Of a stretch of DNA of 64,000 bases, positions 1 to 8,669 are shown in pieces. The position numbers were made by a program, and so were the translations under genes. The notes under the pieces were generated by a model. The model was not told the origin of the DNA. It saw only the letters and a program-made list of their open reading frames with translations, and ran no database searches. Each line of letters begins with the position of its first letter. Position 1 is the stretch's first letter. The DNA is from JADLDB01 sp040752975 (GTDB lineage: Bacteria > Myxococcota > Myxococcia > Myxococcales > Myxococcaceae), in the NCBI GenBank assembly GCA_040752975.1, contig JBFMHF010000011.1, positions 15,946-79,945 on the forward strand, written 5' to 3'.

Positions 1-67
1 CCCGGTCCAGCTTCGTGTTGAGGCCGGCGAGCTTGACGTCGGGGTACTTCGGCTTGATGGGCGGCAT
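1..67 (-). CDS. 5' end of a hypothetical protein, cut by the window edge
   Basis: The minus strand has an ATG at 67-65 preceded by a good purine-rich ribosome site (GGAGAG, about 74-79). The frame stays open to the window edge and begins MPPIKPKYPDVKLAGLNTKL. Only 22 codons are visible, so neither family nor function can be named. The gene is divergent from the small gene starting at 204, and the 136-bp gap between them must hold both promoters. Confidence 0.5.
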   Translation of the reverse strand, partial: MPPIKPKYPDVKLAGLNTKLDR

Positions 68-203
68 GCGGATTCTCTCCTCGAGGCGGACGTCCACCGT
101 ACCACCTGCAGGTGAGTGGTGAAGGGGGCGGCCGCTTCTTGGGACGGGCCTCCAAGAAGGAGGCTCCTCCTGCGCCACACAGGCGCTCGTGGAGGTTGAC
201 GCG

Positions 204-569
204 ATGCTGGAGTGGACGTGGGAGTTCCGGGCGCCGCCTCGCGAGGCGGTGGAAGTGAAGTTCCTTCAGGAGCACCTTTGGTTGTGCGGGGCGCGGGGCG
301 TCGACGCCTCCGGGCGGCGATGGACCTTCGAAGGGCTGTCCATCGTGCTGGGGTGGGACGCGCCCGGGCCGCGGCAGGGCCAGTTGTGCAACCGGCTGCG
401 CTGCACCTTCACCTCGCGCATGTCCCCAGCGGCCCTCAGGCGCGGCGTGGACCTGGTGAATTTGATGGGGAGCGACCTCGGGTGGGAGTTCAGCGATCCC
501 TTCGCGCCGGCGCCGCCCCGCCCGGCGCCGCCCCCGCCCGACACGGTGGTGGATCCTCCGCGGGAGTAG
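204..569 (+). CDS. Hypothetical protein, 121 aa, Pro-rich C-terminus
   Basis: This small protein is not recognised. ATG 204 is preferred over the in-frame GTG at 189 because GGAGG at 191-195 lies 8 nt upstream of the ATG. The body is mixed alpha/beta-like with several Trp (LEWTWEF, GWEFSDPF) and two Cys. The last 20 or so residues are a proline tail (PAPPRPAPPPP). No signal peptide or membrane segment is seen. The gene runs towards the convergent PEP carboxykinase gene, leaving 12 bp between stops. Confidence 0.6.
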   Translation: MLEWTWEFRAPPREAVEVKFLQEHLWLCGARGVDASGRRWTFEGLSIVLGWDAPGPRQGQLCNRLRCTFTSRMSPAALRRGVDLVNLMGSDLGWEFSDPFAPAPPRPAPPPPDTVVDPPRE

Positions 570-581
570 GCGCCGCCGCGC

Positions 582-2348
582 TCAGCCGATGCGGGACAGC
601 AGCGTCTGGCGGATCAGCTCGAGCGTCTTGGGCATGCGCTCGCCGAACTGCTCGAAGTGGGCCTTCTGCGCCTCGAGCTCCGTCTTCCACTCGGACTCGA
701 CGATGGCGGTGGCCTCGTCCACCTTGGTGGGGTCGATGGACAGGCCGGAGAGGTCGATGTGGCCCTGCTTGGGCACCCAGCCGAACAGGGTCTCCTGGGC
801 GCCCACCTTCCCGTGCGCGCGGTCGACGATCCACTTCAAGACGCGCATGTTCTCCCCGTAGCCGGGCCAGAGGAACTTGCCGTCTTTGTCCTTGCGGAAC
901 CAGTTCACCATGAAGAGCTTGGGCGGGTAGGGCACCTGCTTCTGCATCTTCAGCCAGTGGCTCCAGTAGTCGGCCATGTTGTAGCCGCAGAAGGGGAGCA
1001 TCGCCATCGGGTCACGGCGCACCACGCCCTGCGCGCCGACGGCAGCGGCGGTCGTCTCCGACGCCAGCGTCGCGCCGAGGTACACGCCGTGCGCCCAGTT
1101 CCACGACTGCATCACCAGGGGGATGGTGTTGGAGCGCCGGCCGCCGAAGATGATGGCGCTGATGGGCACGCCCCGCGCGTCGTTGACCCGCGGCGACAGC
1201 ATGGGGTTGTTGGTGGCGGGCGCGGTGAAGCGGCTGTTGGGGTGGGCGGCCTTCTCGCTGCTGCCCTTCTTCCACGGCCGGCCCTGCCAGTCGGTGAGCT
1301 CTTCGGGCACCTCGCCGTCGAGGCCTTCCCACCACACCTGCATGTCCTTCGTCACCGCGACGTTGGTGAAGATGGTGTCCTTCGCGATGCACTTCATCGC
1401 GTTGGGGTTGGACTTCCAGTTGGTGCCCGGCGCGACGCCGAAGTAGCCGTTCTCGGGGTTGACGGCCCACAGGCGTCCGTCGTCACCGACGCGCAGCCAG
1501 GCGATGTCGTCTCCCACGGTGTACACGCGCCAGCCGTCGAAGCGCCGCGGCGGCACCATCATCGCGAAGTTCGTCTTCCCGCAGGCTGACGGGAAGGCCG
1601 CGGCGACGTACGTGGTGTTCCCGTCCGGGTCCTCCACGCCGAGGATGAGCATGTGCTCGGCCATCCACCCCTCGGACTTGCCGAGGTAGCTGCCGATGCG
1701 CAGCGACAGGCACTTCTTGCCCAGCAGCGCGTTGCCGCCGTAGCCCGAGCCGAAGGACCAGATCGCGTTGTCCTGCGGGAAGTGGCAGATGTAGCGGCGC
1801 TCCGGGTTCAGGTCGCCGGTGCAGTGCAGCCCGCGGTTGAAGTCGTTGGACTGCCCCAGCATGTCCAGCGCCGCCTTCCCCATGCGCGTCATGATGCCCA
1901 TGTTCAGCACCACGTAGACGGAGTCGGTCAGCTCGATGCCGATCTTCGAGTGCTTCGAGCCCAGCGGGCCCATGCAGTACGGCACCACGTACATGGTGCG
2001 GCCCTTCATCGAGCCCTGGAACAGGCCCTTGAGCTTCGTGTACGCCTCGGCGGGCGCCATCCAGTTGTTGGTGGGGCCTGCCTCTTCCTTCGTCGGCGTG
2101 CAGATGAAGGTGAGGTGCTCGACGCGCGCCACGTCGTTGGGGTTGGAGCGGTGGAGGTAGCTGCCCGGGTGCTTCTCCTCGTTGAGCGGAATGAGGATGC
2201 CTCTGGCCACCGCGTACTCGGTGAGCCGGTTCTTCTCTTCCGGGCTGCCGTCACACCAGACGACCTGGTCGGGTTGGCACATGGAGGCCATCTCTTCGAC
2301 CCAGCCGAGCAGGTGCTTGTTGGTGGTGAGCGTGGTGGTGTGGCGCAT
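582..2348 (-). CDS. pckG: Phosphoenolpyruvate carboxykinase (GTP)
   Basis: Catalyses GTP-dependent conversion of oxaloacetate to PEP, CO2 and GDP, the first committed step of gluconeogenesis. The 588-aa length is normal for the GTP-type family. The P-loop reads FPSACGKTNF (residues 252-261), with the reactive family cysteine C256 and K258. A GDD metal-site motif follows at 279-281, and downstream are VNPENGYFGVAPGTN and a Trp-rich nucleotide-binding C-terminus. ATG 2348 is chosen because AAGGAGAG sits just upstream; an in-frame start 51 nt further upstream lacks a site and adds a non-conserved tail. The 168-bp gap to the divergent next gene carries a 9-bp perfect inverted repeat, suggesting regulation there. 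Confidence 0.97.
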   Translation of the reverse strand: MRHTTTLTTNKHLLGWVEEMASMCQPDQVVWCDGSPEEKNRLTEYAVARGILIPLNEEKHPGSYLHRSNPNDVARVEHLTFICTPTKEEAGPTNNWMAPAEAYTKLKGLFQGSMKGRTMYVVPYCMGPLGSKHSKIGIELTDSVYVVLNMGIMTRMGKAALDMLGQSNDFNRGLHCTGDLNPERRYICHFPQDNAIWSFGSGYGGNALLGKKCLSLRIGSYLGKSEGWMAEHMLILGVEDPDGNTTYVAAAFPSACGKTNFAMMVPPRRFDGWRVYTVGDDIAWLRVGDDGRLWAVNPENGYFGVAPGTNWKSNPNAMKCIAKDTIFTNVAVTKDMQVWWEGLDGEVPEELTDWQGRPWKKGSSEKAAHPNSRFTAPATNNPMLSPRVNDARGVPISAIIFGGRRSNTIPLVMQSWNWAHGVYLGATLASETTAAAVGAQGVVRRDPMAMLPFCGYNMADYWSHWLKMQKQVPYPPKLFMVNWFRKDKDGKFLWPGYGENMRVLKWIVDRAHGKVGAQETLFGWVPKQGHIDLSGLSIDPTKVDEATAIVESEWKTELEAQKAHFEQFGERMPKTLELIRQTLLSRIG

Positions 2349-2415
2349 GGTCTCTCCTTGCGAGGAGGGTGGGCTACGCGAACACGAGGTGCGTCGCACG
2401 CGGGGCGTGGTTGAT

Positions 2416-2454
2416 CAAGCGCAATGCCCTACTCAGACACGTGAGTTGCGCTTG
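2416..2454. promoter_or_regulatory. Nested inverted repeat in the pckG upstream region
   Basis: CAAGCGCAA (2416-2424) and TTGCGCTTG (2446-2454) are a perfect 9-bp inverted repeat with 21 bp between the arms. Inside lies ACTCA (2431-2435) / TGAGT (2442-2446), whose last base is shared with the outer arm. The 8-bp palindrome TTGATCAA (2411-2418) overlaps the left edge. The element is 68 bp upstream of the pckG ATG and about 60 bp upstream of the divergent gene at 2517. It could be a two-site operator (centre spacing 30 bp, near three helical turns) or a leader hairpin. The regulator is unknown. Confidence 0.55.
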
Positions 2455-2516
2455 TCGGCAGGCAGCCGTGACGAACTGCGTCAAGGCGGTGGGCGGGAGG
2501 CGGTCGCTCTGCTCTC

Positions 2517-3359
2517 ATGGGGCGCATGGTGACGACAGTGCTGTGGGTGGTGCTGGCGGCGGCGCCGCTGGACGAGGCGAAGGCCCACCTCGAGGCCGGG
2601 CGGCTGGACGACGTGCTGTTCGCGCTCGACCAGAAGACCTTCACCGGCGAAGAGAAGCCGAAGGCGGCCGCGCTGCTGGGGGACGCCGCGAAGAAGGCGT
2701 ACGCGAAGAAGGACGACATGCTCGCGCTGCAGTTCGCGTCGATGGCGCTCAAGCTGGAGCCTGCCCAGAAGGACGCGCTGGAGGCGGCGGCGCGCGCGAG
2801 CTTCCGCCAGCAGCAATTCGAGCCGGCGGAGAAGTACGCCGACGCGTGGCTCGCCCTGGACGTCACCAACGGCCAGGCGCGGCTGCTGCGGGCGCGGCTG
2901 GCCGACGAGGCAGGCGACTGGCAGGTGGTGGTGGATCAGCTCGACCAGGCGAAGCTGACGGGCGCTGACGCTTCGCAGGCGAAGGCGCTGAAGGCGAAGG
3001 CCGTGAAGGAGCTGGCGGAGAAGCGGGCTTCGCGGTCGGCCGTGGCGAGCCTCGAGCGGCAACTGGCGAAGGCGGCGGAGCAGCGCACCGGGGGCTTCAA
3101 CGCGCCCATCCCCGCGAGCAGCGACGTGGTGCTGTACGCGACGAGCTGGTGCGGCTACTGCCGGAAGGCGCGGGAGTACTTCAACAAGAAGGGCGTGAAG
3201 TACGTCGAGCGCGACATCGAGAAGGACGAGGGCGCGGCGCAGGAGCTGGCGGCGAAGGCGTCGGCGGCGGGAGTGCGGCCTCAGGGCGTGCCCGTCATCG
3301 ACGTTCGAGGGAAGCTCATCCTCGGGTTCGACCGCGCCGCGCTGGACGACGCGCTGTGA
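2517..3359 (+). CDS. Glutaredoxin-domain protein with helical repeat N-terminus
   Basis: 280 aa. A short hydrophobic N-terminus (VTTVLWVVLAAAP) looks like a signal peptide, followed by an Ala-rich helical region (about 20-180) resembling TPR-like repeats. The C-terminal 80 residues are a glutaredoxin fold: strand VVLYATSWCGYC with redox pair C212/C215, a KKGVKYVERDIEKD strand, cis-Pro GVPVIDV and GF before the last helix. The expected role is thiol-disulfide exchange, probably outside the cytoplasm if the signal is real. ATG 2517 or 2526 could start it; no strong ribosome site separates them. It is divergent from pckG. Confidence 0.8.
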   Translation: MGRMVTTVLWVVLAAAPLDEAKAHLEAGRLDDVLFALDQKTFTGEEKPKAAALLGDAAKKAYAKKDDMLALQFASMALKLEPAQKDALEAAARASFRQQQFEPAEKYADAWLALDVTNGQARLLRARLADEAGDWQVVVDQLDQAKLTGADASQAKALKAKAVKELAEKRASRSAVASLERQLAKAAEQRTGGFNAPIPASSDVVLYATSWCGYCRKAREYFNKKGVKYVERDIEKDEGAAQELAAKASAAGVRPQGVPVIDVRGKLILGFDRAALDDAL

Positions 3360-3464
3360 AGGCGGTGTAGGCGCTCCTCACGCATCGACGCACCTCACGG
3401 CCGCCGCCGGGGTGGATTGATCGCCCTCAACTCGACAAACTGGGGCCCTCGCCGGGGAGGCCCG

Positions 3465-5123
3465 ATGCGCTGTCAGCCGCTGCTCCTGGGTTGCCTCATT
3501 CTCAGCGCCACCGCGTGTGATGGGCTGGTACTCGGCCCGCGGCCTGACCAGCCCACCACGGGGCCCACGCTGCCGCCCGGCGCCGAGCGCGAGCTGCCGG
3601 CCCCGTCGACGCGCGCCGCGCGGCTCTCGCACCCGGAGTACGAGAACACGCTGCGCGACCTGCTGGGGGAAGCGCAGGGCCCGGGCGTCACCGGCACCTT
3701 CGTGGGCGACGCGACGTCCACCACCTTCGACAACAACGGCGCAGAGCTGCTCGTCACCTCGGACTTGTGGGCCGACTACCAGCGGGCCGCCGAGCAGCTC
3801 GCGCAGCAGGCGAGCGCGTCTCCCGAGGCCCTCACCCGCGTGTGCGGGGGCACGCTGCCGAGCGACGCTGCCGGCTTCGTCCGCGCTGCCGGCCGTCGGG
3901 TGTTCCGCCGGGCGCTCACCGACGCGGAGGCGGCGGACTACGAGGCGCTCTTCGCGCAGGGCGCGGCCTTCTTCCCGGCGGACGAGCCCTTCGCCTCGGG
4001 CGCGCGGGTGGTGCTCGAGGCCATGCTGCAGTCCCCGCACTTCCTCTACCGGCTCGAGCTGTCCACGCAGGAGAACCGGGGCGTCATCCCGTTGACGGGG
4101 GCGGAGCTCGCCACGCGCCTCTCGTACGCGCTGTGGCAGTCGATGCCGGACGAGGAGCTCTTGCAGGCGGCCGAGACGGGCGCGCTCCTCACCGCCGACG
4201 GCTACACCGCCCAGGTGACGCGGCTGCTCGGTGACCCGAAGGCCCGCGCCACGGTGCGCACCTTCCACGCGCAGTTGCTGCAGGTGAGCCGCTTCCGCGA
4301 CATCACGCGTTCGACCTCGCTCTTCCCGGAGTTCACCCCCGCGCTGCAGCAGTCGATGCAGGAAGAGCCGCTGCGGCTCGTCGACGCGGTGGTGTTCGAC
4401 GAGAACGCGGGCGTGGGCCGGCTCTTCACCGCGCCCTACACCTTCGTCGACGCGCCGCTGGCCAGCGTCTACGGGCTGGCGGGGACCTTCGACGCCACCT
4501 TCCAGAAGGTCAGCTTCACCGACGGGCGGCGCGGCGGGCTCCTCACCGGCATCGGCTTCCTCGCGGCCAACGCCACCTCCACGGAGTCGGATCCCATTCA
4601 CCGGGGTGTCTTCATCAACCACCGCGTCCTCTGCGCCAACCTGCCTTCTCCGCCCAACAACGTGCCGCCGCTGCCCGCGCCGGATCCGCTGGTGCCGAAG
4701 ACGCTGCGGCAGCGCATCACCGACTTCACGGGCGAGGGCACCTGCGGCGCGGGCTGCCACGGCAGCCTCATCAACCCCATCGGCTTCGCCTACGAGCACT
4801 TCGACGCGCTCGGCCGCTGGCGGGACGAAGAGCGGAACGGCCTGCCCATCGACGCGCGCGACGCCTACTACTTCGACGGGGTGAGGCGGGAGTTCGACGG
4901 CGCCACCTCGCTGGGGCAGGTCATGGCGGAGGAAGCGATGACCCACCGCTGCTACGCGCAGCACTGGGTGGAGTTCCTGCATGGCAGGGCACTGGCCGCC
5001 GCCGACGCCGCGGTGGTCAAGCGCGTGGCGGACGCTTCGCGCAGAGACGAGCTGCCGGTGCGCGAGGTGCTGCGCGCGCTGGTCGAGAGCGAGTCGTTCC
5101 GCACGAGGGCGGTGGAGCCATGA
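3465..5123 (+). CDS. DUF1592-family lipoprotein (DUF1587/1592/1588/1585 architecture)
   Basis: 552 aa. The N-terminus MRCQPLLLGCLILSATAC is a lipoprotein signal with lipid Cys18. ATG 3465 is chosen because GGGGAGG lies 5 nt upstream and the lipobox then falls correctly. Family landmarks in order: LSHPEYENTLRDLLG (DUF1587-like), the ARRVFRRALTDAEA block, SPHFLYRLEL, LSYALWQSMPDEEL and NPIGFAYEHFDALGRWR (DUF1588/1585). The heme-like site just before the last block is C-G-A-G-C-H (4743-4760), a CX3CH spacing instead of the usual CX2CH. The family is common in Planctomycetes and Myxococcota and of unknown biochemical role. Its stop overlaps the DUF1552 start (ATGA). Confidence 0.88.
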   Translation: MRCQPLLLGCLILSATACDGLVLGPRPDQPTTGPTLPPGAERELPAPSTRAARLSHPEYENTLRDLLGEAQGPGVTGTFVGDATSTTFDNNGAELLVTSDLWADYQRAAEQLAQQASASPEALTRVCGGTLPSDAAGFVRAAGRRVFRRALTDAEAADYEALFAQGAAFFPADEPFASGARVVLEAMLQSPHFLYRLELSTQENRGVIPLTGAELATRLSYALWQSMPDEELLQAAETGALLTADGYTAQVTRLLGDPKARATVRTFHAQLLQVSRFRDITRSTSLFPEFTPALQQSMQEEPLRLVDAVVFDENAGVGRLFTAPYTFVDAPLASVYGLAGTFDATFQKVSFTDGRRGGLLTGIGFLAANATSTESDPIHRGVFINHRVLCANLPSPPNNVPPLPAPDPLVPKTLRQRITDFTGEGTCGAGCHGSLINPIGFAYEHFDALGRWRDEERNGLPIDARDAYYFDGVRREFDGATSLGQVMAEEAMTHRCYAQHWVEFLHGRALAAADAAVVKRVADASRRDELPVREVLRALVESESFRTRAVEP

Positions 5124-6505
5124 GACGCCTGGGTCGACGTCACTTCTTGAGGGGTGTGGGCGGGGCGGTCCTGGCGCTGCCGCTGTTCGAGTCCCTCGTG
5201 GGCTCGAAGGCCTTCGCCCAGACGACCCGCCACCGCTTCACCATCTTCGTGCGCAGCGGCAACGGGGTGGTGCAGGCCAGCAGCGAGTCCGCCGAGCGCT
5301 TCTGGCCCGACGGCGCGGGCGCCCTCACGGTCGCGGGGCTGCGTGACACCTTCGCCGATCGCGCCACGAGCGAGCTGTCGGCGCACGCCACGCGGCTGCT
5401 GATGGTGAAGAACGTGCGGCTGCCGTTCGCGCGCAGCAGCTGCGGGCACGCCGAGGCGATCCCCCAGGTGTTGACGGCGCAGAACCACACCGGCGGCAGC
5501 GGGAACGACCCCAAGGCGCTCGGGCGCAGCGTGGACTGGTACCTCGCCGAGAAGCTGAACCCTCAGGGGGTGGGGCCGCTCACCTTCATGGCTGGCCCGC
5601 AGAGCACGTACATCGCCGAGGCGCTCTCCTGGAGCGCCGCCCAGACGCGCACTCCGGCCGAGCGCAGTCCGCTCAACGCGTACATGCGGCTGGTGGGCCT
5701 GTCGAGCAGCCCGCCCGAGGTGCAGCAGCTCATCGCCAGCCGGCGCAAGAGCGTCAACGACCTGGTGCGTGCGCAGCTGCGGGCCCTGGTGCAGCGGCCG
5801 GAGCTGAGCGCCTGGGACAGGCAGCGCCTCGAGCAGCACCTCCAGGCCGTGCGCGACATGGAGCTGCGCATGACGTGCGATCTCGAGCCCGCGCAGGTGA
5901 GCGCGGTGCAGGCCGTCACCTCGCCCGAGAGCAACGACGTGCGGCCCGAGGTGGTGCGGCGCTTCATGGATCTCGCGGCGTGGGCCTTCAACTGCCGGCT
6001 CAACCACGTCGCGACGCTGCAGATCGGCGAGGGGAACGACCAGACGCAGTACACCATCAACGGCTCGAAGCTGCCCCGCTTCCACTGGATCTCCCACCGC
6101 ATCTACGCGGACGGCAGCGAAGGCGAGCCCATCCCCGATGCGCTCGAGCTGCACCACCAGGTCGATCGGCTCCAGATGCAGCTCTTCAAGTACCTGCTCG
6201 ATCGCCTGGACTCCTACCAGTCACCGTATGGCGGCACGCTGCTGGACGACTCGCTGGCGGTGTGGATGAACGACCTCGGGCTGGGGCCCCCGCACTCCGC
6301 GGACAACACCCCGTGGATCCTCGCCGGGCGCGCCGGCGGGGGTGTCACCAGCGGGCGGATCATCGACCACCAGAAGAAGGGCGTGAACCTGGTGCTCAAC
6401 ACGGTCATCAACGCGATGGGAATCCGCAACCCGGACGGCTCTCAGGTGCAGGACTTCGGCGACCCGTCGTTGACCCCTGGCGTCATCACCGGCGTGCTCG
6501 CCTGA
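5120..6505 (+). CDS. DUF1552-family Tat-exported protein
   Basis: 461 aa. It starts within an ATGA overlap with the DUF1592 gene, so the two are translationally coupled. The N-terminus has a twin-arginine signal (GRRHFLRG, then a hydrophobic stretch ending KAFAQ), implying export of a folded protein. The body carries typical DUF1552 features: a His-rich core, YLAEKLNP, the MELRM helix and a C-terminal DDSLAVWMNDLGLG block. DUF1592 and DUF1552 proteins are almost always adjacent and probably form one envelope system, but no reaction is established. No other member is seen here. Confidence 0.9.
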   Translation: MRRLGRRHFLRGVGGAVLALPLFESLVGSKAFAQTTRHRFTIFVRSGNGVVQASSESAERFWPDGAGALTVAGLRDTFADRATSELSAHATRLLMVKNVRLPFARSSCGHAEAIPQVLTAQNHTGGSGNDPKALGRSVDWYLAEKLNPQGVGPLTFMAGPQSTYIAEALSWSAAQTRTPAERSPLNAYMRLVGLSSSPPEVQQLIASRRKSVNDLVRAQLRALVQRPELSAWDRQRLEQHLQAVRDMELRMTCDLEPAQVSAVQAVTSPESNDVRPEVVRRFMDLAAWAFNCRLNHVATLQIGEGNDQTQYTINGSKLPRFHWISHRIYADGSEGEPIPDALELHHQVDRLQMQLFKYLLDRLDSYQSPYGGTLLDDSLAVWMNDLGLGPPHSADNTPWILAGRAGGGVTSGRIIDHQKKGVNLVLNTVINAMGIRNPDGSQVQDFGDPSLTPGVITGVLA

Positions 6506-6634
6506 GTGGCGCGGAAGCTTGGGGAGGGCAAAGCCGGAGAAGGCCGAGCCAGCACCGAAGCGGCTAACGCGAGCGTGGAACAGCGCGTCCAGCACGTGCG
6601 ACTTCAAGAACCCGTAGCGCCCCAGGCCGACACG

Positions 6635-6960
6635 TTACTGCTGCTCCACCAGCAGGCGCCCAGCAGCAAGTGGAACGGAAAGCCCACTCGCGAGCGCCAC
6701 ATCGTCGATGAGCGGAGAGCGGCCGACGTAGCGCTCGGCCGTTTCGAGGCTCTTCTTTGAGATGTCGGTGCCGGTGATGCTTCACGTTGACGCGCATGCC
6801 GCTGCCTACGTCCACCAGCGACTCCAAGGGCTCCAACGTCGCCAACGTTTCGACGAGCTGAAGCGTTCCATGGTCCTGCCACTGGCTCTCCCAGATGGGT
6901 CGTAGAACTCCGCGCTCCCGAATATCGTGTTCACATATTGGGTGGCCCTGCGCCGAGGCC
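6635..6960 (-). pseudogene. Decayed SAM-dependent methyltransferase fragment
   Basis: On the minus strand one frame (about 6960-6790) reads a plausible methyltransferase stretch ending LESLVDVGSGMRV, which is motif I. The continuation is in a different frame (6772-6635): GTDISKKSLETAERYVGR and then a stop at 6637-6635. Motif I and the GTDIS acidic loop are only a few residues apart instead of the usual 15-20, so a deletion plus frameshift is likely. The surrounding 6.5-7.7 kb is less GC-rich than the rest. Similarity is judged by eye only. Confidence 0.45.
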
Positions 6961-7096
6961 GCCTCGTACGACGCGAGGTCCCGTGGAGGAATGCGCGAGC
7001 GCGACAGCCCGTCGCCCTTACGAAGGCGGCGGCTGATTTCACCCGCCCGACTTCGGACGGCGTTGCAGCGCGAAGCGAGGTGCAGAAACGTCGCGG

Positions 7097-7636
7097 TCAG
7101 TTGGGATCGAAGATGATGCCGTCGACGGTGACTGAAGTCCCGGGGTCCGACATGGCTGGGCCACCGAAGTCGACGTTCCCGTTTGCGTTCACGAGGATGT
7201 AGCAGAGCGCATGATCCCCGCAGCGAGCCGGGTACTGAAGTGTGGCCGAGGGCCGGAACTGCGCGGGGAGCACGAAGATAGTGGGCCCGGCAGTGGGGTT
7301 CGTGCGCCGAGTGAGCCCACGGAGGTGCACGAAGCCAAGCGCGTCCTTGGTGTATTCCACCGTCTGCCAATTAGTCCCAACGTTTCCCCATCCGGCGCTG
7401 AACGTTACCGGGGTGTAGGTTCGCGTCGCCTCTAGGGCTTGGATGCGCGCGTGGTTGTCGTCAACGGCCATCTTCACTGCGGTGAAGTTGGCGTTGACCT
7501 CAGCCGCGCGCGCAGGAGAACCAGAGCTGAAGGTGTTGGGCAGAGTGACGTTTGACGCCAGCGCGACCGCGGCCACGACTGCAACAGGGAGAAGGGACGC
7601 CCTCAGAGAGTGCTTCGAGATGTTTGAGAATTTCAT
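7097..7636 (-). CDS. Secreted protein with phage tail-fibre-like C-terminal domain
   Basis: 179 aa, with an AAGGAGA ribosome site just upstream of ATG 7636. The N-terminus is a signal peptide (about 1-28, ending in ALAS). A short segment follows (PARAAEVNANFTAVKMAVDDNHARIQALE) that should form a trimerising helix, typical of myxobacterial secreted proteins. The C-terminal half (GWGNVG..YTKDALGFVHLRGL..FVLPAQFRPS) resembles the C-terminal domain of phage and R-body-like tail fibres or short-tail collagen-like proteins. The function is unknown; surface adhesion or a trimeric stalk is possible. Base composition is lower in GC than its neighbours, suggesting transfer. Confidence 0.75.
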   Translation of the reverse strand: MKFSNISKHSLRASLLPVAVVAAVALASNVTLPNTFSSGSPARAAEVNANFTAVKMAVDDNHARIQALEATRTYTPVTFSAGWGNVGTNWQTVEYTKDALGFVHLRGLTRRTNPTAGPTIFVLPAQFRPSATLQYPARCGDHALCYILVNANGNVDFGGPAMSDPGTSVTVDGIIFDPN

Positions 7637-7698
7637 GCGTTCTCCTTATTCGGGGTGGTCTGACCGCTTAAGTTCTTGTTGTGTCGCCTCCAAATGTG

Positions 7699-7711
7699 GC
7701 ACGTCCCGTGC
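7699..7711. promoter_or_regulatory. Inverted repeat / sigma-54-like motif between two minus-strand genes
   Basis: GCACG-TCC-CGTGC is a perfect 5-bp inverted repeat. On the plus strand the overlapping sequence TGGCACG-TCCC-GTGCT (7696-7711) has the GG and GC dinucleotides 12 bp apart, as in sigma-54 promoters. It would, however, fire antisense into the LuxR-type gene. It could equally be a weak terminator for that gene or an operator for the secreted-protein gene. Chance is not excluded. Confidence 0.25.
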
Positions 7712-7742
7712 TTGGAAACCACCAAATTGTGTTGGGCCGCGC

Positions 7743-8669
7743 TCAGAGGTCCTTCCAGAAGGTGGCCACCAGCGTCAGGCGGGACGCCGCGCCCGCGCGC
7801 CGCAGCACCTCGGTGACGTGCGTCTCCACCGTCTTCACCGAGCAGCCGAGCTCCTTGCCCAGCTCCTTGTTCGACAGCCCGCGCGCCAGCAAGGACACCA
7901 CCTGCACCTGGCGCTCGGTGAGGGCCCAGCGCGCTTCCGCCTCGGACAGCTTCACGCGGAACACGGTGTCTTTCTGCCGCCACAGCACCTGGTGCGCCTC
8001 GAGAAGGCGCGCGTTGTCTTCTTCCAGTTGGCGCAGGGTGACGTTCCAGGTGGGGGCCGGCTTGAAGCCGCGGGAGGCGCGCGCGAAGAGCGTGTTCGAC
8101 GGAGGAAGGAGGAGGTCGATGTCCGTGCCCCGCGGCGTGGCGACGCCCACCGCCCGGGTCGGCGGCAACCCGAGGAAGCAGGGAATGCTGGCCTGCGCCG
8201 GCGCCATCAGCCGGAAGATGGTGTGGTTCTCTCGGAAGCCGGGGCGCAGCCGCATGCGGACGTGGCCGATCAGCTCGCCGGCGTCGTTGGTGGACTCCTC
8301 ATAGCCGCAGTCGAACATCGGGTACTGGTTGGGGCCGAACAGCCTGCAGACGAAGCGGATCAGCATGCGCGCGCTGACGAAGTTGGCCAGCATGCGTTGG
8401 CTGACGGGGGCGATGTCGGGGACATGCGCGCAGATGGCTTCGAGCCGCTCGTACCCGACGCGGGCCTCGATGCGCTCCAGCATCTCGATGAAGTACTCCC
8501 ACTCCAGGCCACCCACCAGGCGCCGAAGCCGCGGCACGTCGACGGGCAGCCCGCGGGCCACCTCTTCCAGCGGGATCTCGCACCGGTCCGCGAGGTTGAC
8601 GAGCATCTCGACGACGCTGTGGGCGACCTTCAGCATGCGCGCGGAGGACCTCAGGGAAAGCCCCGACAC
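7743..8669 (-). CDS. LuxR-type helix-turn-helix transcriptional regulator
   Basis: 308 aa. The C-terminal 60 residues are a clear LuxR/GerE DNA-binding domain: LTERQVQVVSLLARGLSNKELG, then SVKTVETHVTEVLRRAGA. The N-terminal 200 residues form a conserved but unnamed sensor-like region (EYFIEMLERIEARVGYERLE, FVSARMLIRFVCRLFGPNQYP) resembling the heme-NO-binding-like or V4R-style small-molecule modules often fused to such regulators. That resemblance is weak. No receiver Asp is seen, so it is unlikely to be a classical response regulator. An alternative start is the Met 11 residues downstream. The target is unknown. Confidence 0.82.
   Translation of the reverse strand: MSGLSLRSSARMLKVAHSVVEMLVNLADRCEIPLEEVARGLPVDVPRLRRLVGGLEWEYFIEMLERIEARVGYERLEAICAHVPDIAPVSQRMLANFVSARMLIRFVCRLFGPNQYPMFDCGYEESTNDAGELIGHVRMRLRPGFRENHTIFRLMAPAQASIPCFLGLPPTRAVGVATPRGTDIDLLLPPSNTLFARASRGFKPAPTWNVTLRQLEEDNARLLEAHQVLWRQKDTVFRVKLSEAEARWALTERQVQVVSLLARGLSNKELGKELGCSVKTVETHVTEVLRRAGAASRLTLVATFWKDL

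Noticed and set aside
3378..4982. 534-codon frame antisense to the DUF1592 gene
   Set aside because: Shadow frame without family sequence.
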